Assembly: GCA_964400105.1 (NCBI GenBank) | Contig: CAYNTG010000082.1 | Coordinates: 1-10,585 of the forward strand | Reading direction: 5' to 3' | Length of the DNA: 10,585 nt | Source of the DNA: CAYNTG01 sp964400105 | GTDB lineage: Bacteria > UBP14 > UBA6098 | Shown here: positions 6,781 through 10,585 of the stretch, one piece after another | How the letters are laid out: each line of letters opens with the position of its first letter | How positions within the stretch are numbered: the first letter of the stretch is position 1 | The notes under the pieces: generated by a model | Told to the model about the DNA's origin: nothing | The model's database searches: none | The model's input: the letters and a program-made list of their open reading frames with translations, nothing else | Translations under genes and position numbers: made by a program

Positions 6781-7905
6781 ATGGATTTTATCGATGAAAT
6801 TCGAGCATTAGGTACGAGGATTGAGAATATGCGTAGACCTCCAAAAAGCGAAGAGGCAACAAAAACAGCTTTTGTTATGCCATTTATTGCATTATTAGGG
6901 TATGACATCTTTAATCCAAACGAAGTAATTCCAGAATTTACGGCGGATATTGGACACAAGAAAGGTGAAAAAGTGGATTATGCGATCTTCATAGAGGATA
7001 ATCCAATCATCTTTATTGAATGCAAAACATATGGCTCGGATTTAGCAACCGAATATGTATCTCAACTATTAAGATATTTCTCCACCGAAAGCAAGGTTAG
7101 GTTTGGCATACTAACAAATGGAGTGCAATATCGGTTTTTCAGTGATTTGGATGAACCAAACAAAATGGATGAAAAACCTTTCTTTGAATTCGATTTGCTT
7201 TCCTTCAATGAAACTCAGGTTGAAGAGTTAAGGCGGTTCACCAAGTCTTCCTTTAATCTCGAGGATATTATAAGCGCTGCAGGTGAACTTAAATACACTC
7301 GTGAAGTTGAACGAATTATGGCCGAGCAAATAGCAAATCCATCAGAGGATTTCATCAAATTCTTTGCATGGCAAATATATCCTGGAAAACTTATGCAAAG
7401 CGTATTGGATAGATTTCATGGAATAATAAAACACGCTTTGCAGCAATTCATTAATGATAGAGTTAATGACAGGTTAAAATCCGCGCTTGAACAGACCGAG
7501 AAGGGTAAAGAAGAACCTGCTAAGATCGGAGAAGTGCCTAAAAAAACAAAAACAGGAATTACAACGAGCGAAGAAGAAATCCAGGCTTATCTGATCGTAA
7601 AAGCAATTCTGCATTCAATTGTAGAACCCAAACGCGTTATTATGCGGGATTTGAAAAACTTCTGTGCTATTTTGCTGGATGATACTATACAGCAACCAAT
7701 CTGCAAATTATACTTTAATAACCTTAAAAATAAATCCTTGGGTTTAGTTGACCATGAAAAGAACGTGGAACAAGTTCCTATAGATGAGTTAGATGACATA
7801 TATAAATACTCCGACAGGTTGCGAGAAACAATTACGTTTTACGAAAATCCGACTACGGACGCGGAAACCGCTCCCCTACGGATTGAAAACGATGTTCGGT
7901 CATAG
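6781..7905 (+). CDS. Stand-alone HsdR-N-like restriction nuclease
   Basis: This is a 374-residue protein of the group annotated as type I restriction enzyme R N-terminal-like (HSDR_N_2, COG4748-type). ATG 6781 has AAGGAG (6770-6775) five bases upstream. The nuclease core is visible: Asp66 in KVDYAIF, Glu80-Cys-Lys82 in IFIECKTYG (the PD-(D/E)xK triad), and Gln95-x3-Tyr99 (QLLRY), the QxxxY motif seen in HsdR. Residues 170-240 are helical and charged. About 253-355 form a second conserved-looking domain with EEEIQAYLIVKAIL, RDLKNFCAILLDD, PICKLYFN and LDDIYKYSDRLRETI. There are no SF2 helicase motifs and no methylase or specificity gene nearby, so it is not a complete type I system. Codons are rich in AAA, GAA, ATT and AAT, unlike the neighbours, which points to transfer. 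The last 18 or so residues and the stop come from the palindromic repeat at 7851-7929. A defence or DNA-processing role is inference; the substrate is unknown. Confidence 0.85.
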   Translation: MDFIDEIRALGTRIENMRRPPKSEEATKTAFVMPFIALLGYDIFNPNEVIPEFTADIGHKKGEKVDYAIFIEDNPIIFIECKTYGSDLATEYVSQLLRYFSTESKVRFGILTNGVQYRFFSDLDEPNKMDEKPFFEFDLLSFNETQVEELRRFTKSSFNLEDIISAAGELKYTREVERIMAEQIANPSEDFIKFFAWQIYPGKLMQSVLDRFHGIIKHALQQFINDRVNDRLKSALEQTEKGKEEPAKIGEVPKKTKTGITTSEEEIQAYLIVKAILHSIVEPKRVIMRDLKNFCAILLDDTIQQPICKLYFNNLKNKSLGLVDHEKNVEQVPIDELDDIYKYSDRLRETITFYENPTTDAETAPLRIENDVRS

Positions 7906-7929
7906 GGGCGGGTTTTACGCCCGCCCGCG
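7851..7929 (-). repeat. Palindromic GC-rich repeat, copy 2 (inverted)
   Basis: It is the inverted counterpart of 6577-6653. CGTAGGGG and CGCCCC-TA-GACCGA blocks align on the reverse strand, and both end in CGCGGGCGG. Its own stem is GGGCGGG (7906-7912) with CCCGCCC (7920-7926) around a seven-base loop. The repeat overlaps the 3' end of the nuclease gene and supplies its TAG at 7903-7905. The stem just after the stop could act as a 3' mRNA stabiliser, but no T run follows at once. Confidence 0.65.
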
Positions 7930-8017
7930 TGAAATGCAATACGAGCATCCGCGAAGGCCCAAGAAAATTTACCCTTTTTTGGCACAATAGTCTGGACGGA
8001 ACCGACTGCTGCCGGTC
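7906..8017. other. Short convergent intergenic region between nuclease and atpF
   Basis: The region holds the outer part of repeat copy 2, then about 85 bases without a gene. On the minus strand, directly after the atpF stop, no ribosome-binding site or start for an ATPase A subunit is present. A weak bulged stem spans the atpF stop (GGACCGA with TCGGTTCC on the minus strand), without a T run. A six-T run at about 7975-7981 lies on the plus strand, roughly 50 bases after the repeat stem. Confidence 0.6.
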
Positions 8018-8347
8018 TTATCGGTCCGGTCCCATAATATCGCGTCCGGCGGCGCGTTTCATCGTCTCGCGAATAGCGTTTTTTCCCTTGCCGGAAGAGC
8101 CTTTGACCGTAGGTATCAAAATCACAGATGGCAGCGGAAGGTATCTGACCTTTTCGATCTCTTCCGCAATATTGTCGGCGATCTCCTCGGTAATAAATAT
8201 CGCGCCGAACTCGCCGGACTTTGCGATCTTGTTGAATTGAATTGCGAGGTCTTCCGTTTCCTCGGCGACTATCGCTTCGATGCCCATCGCGCGGAACGGC
8301 AGCGTCGTTGCGAGGTCTCCGATGACGGCGGTTTTATATTTCGCCAT
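8018..8347 (-). CDS. atpF: V/A-type ATPase subunit F
   Basis: This 109-residue protein is the small central-stalk subunit of the V/A-type ATPase; it regulates coupling in the cytoplasmic V1/A1 sector. The length fits the family. Visible signatures are AVIGD near the start (residues 7-11), FRAMGIE (18-24), GAIFITEEIA (48-57), and a C-terminal stretch GSSGKGKNAIRETMKRAAGRDI (83-104) that resembles family ends of the type G-x-G-x3-IR-x3-KRA-G-x-DI. The reading frame begins 14 bases inside the end of atpC, in another frame, with AAAGG about seven bases upstream; this is strong translational coupling. It is the last ATPase gene in the window. In archaeal-type operons subunit A normally follows, and here it does not. 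The gene itself appears complete, so any break lies just after it. Confidence 0.9.
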   Translation of the reverse strand: MAKYKTAVIGDLATTLPFRAMGIEAIVAEETEDLAIQFNKIAKSGEFGAIFITEEIADNIAEEIEKVRYLPLPSVILIPTVKGSSGKGKNAIRETMKRAAGRDIMGPDR

Positions 8348-9344
8348 AACGCACCCTTTCAGCGATTATATTTTTCTCGATTCGCGCGTTTTTCATTCGC
8401 ACGATTGCCCCGATAGCGCGGATTTCGCGATACTTTAGCAACGCGAAAGCGACGAGGACCTCGAGGCCAAAGCTTATATAGACATTCATTCGAAGGAAAT
8501 CCTCGAGCATATTCGCGAGAAACCTCGACAGCGGTTGAAAAGATTCACTGCGGATGCTCTCCACAACTGCATCCGCGAGCGGTTTTCCGTAGATCGAATA
8601 TACGAGCCGCGATGGAATCGCGTCGATCTCCATCTCCTCGAAGATCGAGAAATCGGACTTCGATATATGGCCTCCCTCGATGAAGAACCGCTTGAATAGA
8701 TCGATTTCGATTCCAGATGTTCGGATTCGCAGGTAGCTTGTTAGGTTCTTGACATCCGCCCAACGCCGGACATATTCCGCGAGGAATTCGCGGCCGGATG
8801 CATTAAACCGCTCGACGAATGTCCTTGCGAAATGGGAATCTGAGGCGACATCGATTAGCAACGGAATCTTCGATTGTTCGTAAAGCTCTTGCGATTCGCG
8901 CATAGCTTCGCGAACCTCTTCCGGGATCGATTCGCCGTTATCCTCTTCAGCTACGAATTCGATCATATCTTCTGCAGAAACGGTGCCTCCGGGTAGAAAA
9001 AGCGGCGCGATATCGAGATCGAATTCCGCGCACTTCACCGCCAGCGATCCATTCGTAAAATCGACGAACATCCGCATAAGGTCCGTAACCTCCGGGTCCT
9101 GCGAGAGGTTCTCGACCAGATCGAGCGTTCGTTCCCACTCCGCCGCGATAGCGGCCTCCGTATCTGAATCCGCGCCGGAGAATCCAAGTTCCGTTAGTAT
9201 CTTGCCGATCTCGTCCGGTTCGGCGTCCAGAAGCCGTGCGAAATCAGCGTGCACCGGCCTCTTCGCCCATTTGCCGCGAACGACGCCGGTCGCATAAGCG
9301 TATCGCGCATCGCCGGAAATCACTGGCGGCGCTGTGAGGTTCAT
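8334..9344 (-). CDS. atpC: V/A-type ATPase subunit C
   Basis: This 336-residue protein is the socket (AC39/d-type) subunit that joins the central stalk to the membrane rotor ring. Sequence identity to the family is low, but characteristic spots are visible. YAYATGVVRGK (15-25) is the start with the conserved R. D197-x-KNL-x3-LR (197-206) corresponds to the family D-x-x-NL-x4-R. FIEGGHI (221-227) matches the family G-G-x-I. EIRAIGAIVRMKNARIEKNIIAERV (307-331) is the C-terminal R-x-K-x4-I helix. The mostly alpha-helical composition and length also fit, and so does its place between E and F. Start and preceding stop overlap as ATGA with atpE, with AAGGAG a few bases upstream. The main alternative, a Bacteroides/spirochete-type DUF2764 protein, is less likely because of the C-terminal motifs and because F follows. 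Confidence 0.82.
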   Translation of the reverse strand: MNLTAPPVISGDARYAYATGVVRGKWAKRPVHADFARLLDAEPDEIGKILTELGFSGADSDTEAAIAAEWERTLDLVENLSQDPEVTDLMRMFVDFTNGSLAVKCAEFDLDIAPLFLPGGTVSAEDMIEFVAEEDNGESIPEEVREAMRESQELYEQSKIPLLIDVASDSHFARTFVERFNASGREFLAEYVRRWADVKNLTSYLRIRTSGIEIDLFKRFFIEGGHISKSDFSIFEEMEIDAIPSRLVYSIYGKPLADAVVESIRSESFQPLSRFLANMLEDFLRMNVYISFGLEVLVAFALLKYREIRAIGAIVRMKNARIEKNIIAERVRYGEI

Positions 9345-9928
9345 GTGTCGTCTCCTTCCGGCGGAAAGAGCTTCGCGGCAACGACGTCGGTTTTGCCTTC
9401 GATAATCTCGCGAAAAAGCGACTCGAAACGCGCGTCGTATTGAATCTTACCGACGATGAGCATGAATCCGTGCTTGAAATCGGCGCTTCTCTCCATCTCG
9501 AAATCGCCACGCGTCGAGGCTTCCGCAAGAAAGCTGTCGTCGAAGATCGCATCGTCGGCGCTTCCGGTTACGATAGTTCCGCTCTTCTCGCCGAACGATT
9601 CGAGCGTTACGAGGAACATCTCGCGAAGCTCTTCCGGCGAAAGCTCGATTATTTTTTTTCGAGCGCGCTTGAAAGTATCGGCGACGATTTCCTGCTTAAC
9701 CGCGAGAAATTCCTTGCGAAGCCGCGCCTCCTCGCGAGCGAGTGTCTGTTCAAAGGCACGCTTCTTTTTGGTTTCGGCGAGTTCTTCGGACCCGGCGATA
9801 CGCTCTTTCTCTTTGTTTTCGGTCTCCGCCTCGATAGCCTCGATCGCCTTGCGTGTTTCCATATCCAACTCCGCGATCTTCGCGTCGGCGTCGGCGGAAA
9901 TCTTGTTTATAATTCCTTCGATGCTCAT
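9341..9928 (-). CDS. atpE: V/A-type ATPase subunit E
   Basis: This 195-residue protein is the peripheral-stalk subunit that holds the catalytic head stationary. Residues 1-95 are a long charged helix rich in Glu, Lys, Arg and Ala, the coiled coil that pairs with subunit H/G. Residues 97-195 form the globular head contact. They include HGFMLIVGKIQYDARF (153-168) and a final DVVAAKLF (181-188), which corresponds to the family ending V-A-x-x-LF. The start ATG lies one base after the atpK stop (TAA A ATG). No good ribosome-binding site precedes it, so re-initiation after atpK is likely. The end overlaps atpC by four bases. No separate subunit H/G gene is seen in this cluster. Confidence 0.9.
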   Translation of the reverse strand: MSIEGIINKISADADAKIAELDMETRKAIEAIEAETENKEKERIAGSEELAETKKKRAFEQTLAREEARLRKEFLAVKQEIVADTFKRARKKIIELSPEELREMFLVTLESFGEKSGTIVTGSADDAIFDDSFLAEASTRGDFEMERSADFKHGFMLIVGKIQYDARFESLFREIIEGKTDVVAAKLFPPEGDDT

Positions 9929-9929
9929 T

Positions 9930-10508
9930 TTATCGAATGGAAAGCAGGATTAGCACGCTCGCCAGCAGGCCGAGAATGGCATAGAACTCGACGAACGCGG
10001 CGAGAGTCATTGCGCGCGCGACGTTTGATTTATCCTTGGCAACCAGCCCGACACCAGACGCGCACACCTTGCCCTGATGGATCCCCGATACGAGGCCGGC
10101 CAAACCTACCGGAACTCCGGCGAAAAGGAAATGCCAGCCCTGGACTGGAGTGAGTGTGGCGAGTGCGGACGGATCGTTCAACAGGCCTGTCCAGAGGATA
10201 ATCAGGAATCCCGCGACGAAACCGTAGATTCCCTGCGTGCCGGGAAGCGCCGACAGCAGAAGGAATTGCGGGAAAAGTTCGGGTTTCTCGTGCATAGCTC
10301 CGATCGACATATTCGATGCGATTCCGATTCCGATAGCGGAACCGAAACCGGCGAGCACCACGGCAAACGCGACGCCTATGAGCGCGAGCGTGCCGGCGTC
10401 CCAGTCGAACCAACCGGCTTTAGCTTCGGCGGGTGCATCCTGCGCAAACGCCGCAGCGACGGTGCAAAGTGCGATAATCGCTATCGCGAGTGTCAATTTT
10501 TTCGTCAT
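9930..10508 (-). CDS. atpK: V/A-type ATPase proteolipid subunit K with signal peptide
   Basis: This 192-residue protein is the rotor-ring proteolipid of the ATPase. Residues 1-22 look like a cleavable signal peptide (ALCTVAAAFA-Q), followed by a short acidic linker. The rest is a four-helix, two-hairpin NtpK-type subunit with helices near 39-62, 82-107, 125-141 and 165-190. The first hairpin has LPGTQGIYGF (88-97), the second SGIHQGK (141-147) and VEFYAILG (173-180). Aligned with Enterococcus hirae NtpK, the Na+ ligands L61, T64, Q65, Q110 and E139 correspond to Leu88, Thr91, Gln92, Gln145 and Glu174, all present. Only the second hairpin carries the ion-carrying Glu, as in other duplicated K subunits. 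AGGAGG (10513-10518) sits four bases before the start. A Na+-coupled enzyme is inference from these residues. Subunit I, often before K, is beyond the window or elsewhere. Confidence 0.93.
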   Translation of the reverse strand: MTKKLTLAIAIIALCTVAAAFAQDAPAEAKAGWFDWDAGTLALIGVAFAVVLAGFGSAIGIGIASNMSIGAMHEKPELFPQFLLLSALPGTQGIYGFVAGFLIILWTGLLNDPSALATLTPVQGWHFLFAGVPVGLAGLVSGIHQGKVCASGVGLVAKDKSNVARAMTLAAFVEFYAILGLLASVLILLSIR

Positions 10509-10585
10509 CCTACCTCCTAATGGGGTTGTTATCTTGATAATTTTTTTAATTCGTTACGAATCTGTATATTTACAATTATTTTTTT
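10509..10585 (-). promoter_or_regulatory. AT-rich leader of the ATPase operon
   Basis: Upstream of atpK the DNA is strongly AT-rich to the end of the window. It holds the atpK ribosome-binding site, an inverted repeat ATTCG-TTA-CGAAT (10549-10561) and a shorter one, TTATC-TT-GATAA (10529-10540). On the minus strand a TATACA (10563-10568) could be a -10; its -35 would fall at or beyond the window edge. The lack of coding sequence suggests that atpK may open the transcription unit. Confidence 0.35.

Noticed and set aside
6577..7929. CRISPR array from repeated GC-rich palindromes
   Set aside because: There are only two diverged copies, in inverted orientation, over a kilobase apart and with a gene between.
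7793..8240. Plus-strand open frames across the nuclease end and atpF
   Set aside because: The translations come from repeat copy 2 and the antisense of atpF. No independent support.
9440..10153. 237-residue plus-strand open frame across atpE and atpK
   Set aside because: It is the shadow of two well supported ATPase genes and shows no domain.

Overview
The window looks like one scaffold from an uncultured, double-membraned bacterium of the Fibrobacteres-Chlorobi-Bacteroidetes kind or a related candidate phylum. This rests on three things: a PorV/PorQ-type outer-membrane barrel, secreted proteins ending in FlgD-like or Por-type C-terminal domains (a PNPFN motif is visible), and an archaeal/vacuolar-type rotary ATPase instead of an F-type one. 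A run of exactly 100 N at 4258-4357 shows it is a scaffolded draft assembly. The phylum is inference; no rRNA or other marker gene is present.

Left part (1-6102, plus strand): an AT-rich leader with candidate sigma70-like promoters and a 14-base inverted repeat precedes a two-gene operon. The first gene encodes a secreted Ig-like protein with a FlgD-like C-terminus. The second encodes a 962-residue outer-membrane protein that appears to join a PorV/PorQ-like barrel, a CARDB domain, two OmpA-like modules, a FlgD-like Ig domain and a third, well conserved OmpA module. After the assembly gap comes the 5'-truncated gene of a secreted right-handed beta-helix protein with a PNPFN-type sorting domain. 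Together they describe a cell-surface module: a barrel anchored to peptidoglycan, and exported adhesin-like or enzyme-like proteins that carry C-terminal export or sorting domains.

Middle part (6103-8017): this is accessory DNA. A C-rich, repeat-bearing intergenic region is followed by a stand-alone protein with a type I restriction enzyme HsdR-N-like PD-(D/E)xK nuclease domain. That gene is visibly more AT-rich than its surroundings. It lies between two inverted copies of a palindromic GC-rich repeat, and the downstream copy encodes the last residues and the stop codon of the nuclease gene.

Right part (8018-10508, minus strand): four tightly packed genes for V/A-type ATPase subunits K, E, C and F. 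K carries every side chain of the Na+-binding site known from Enterococcus hirae NtpK. The catalytic and rotor genes A, B and D, which usually follow F, are absent. The operon stops at F and meets the nuclease island head-on, which suggests a rearrangement at this point or an unusual split operon. No tRNA, rRNA, CRISPR array, transposase or integrase was seen.
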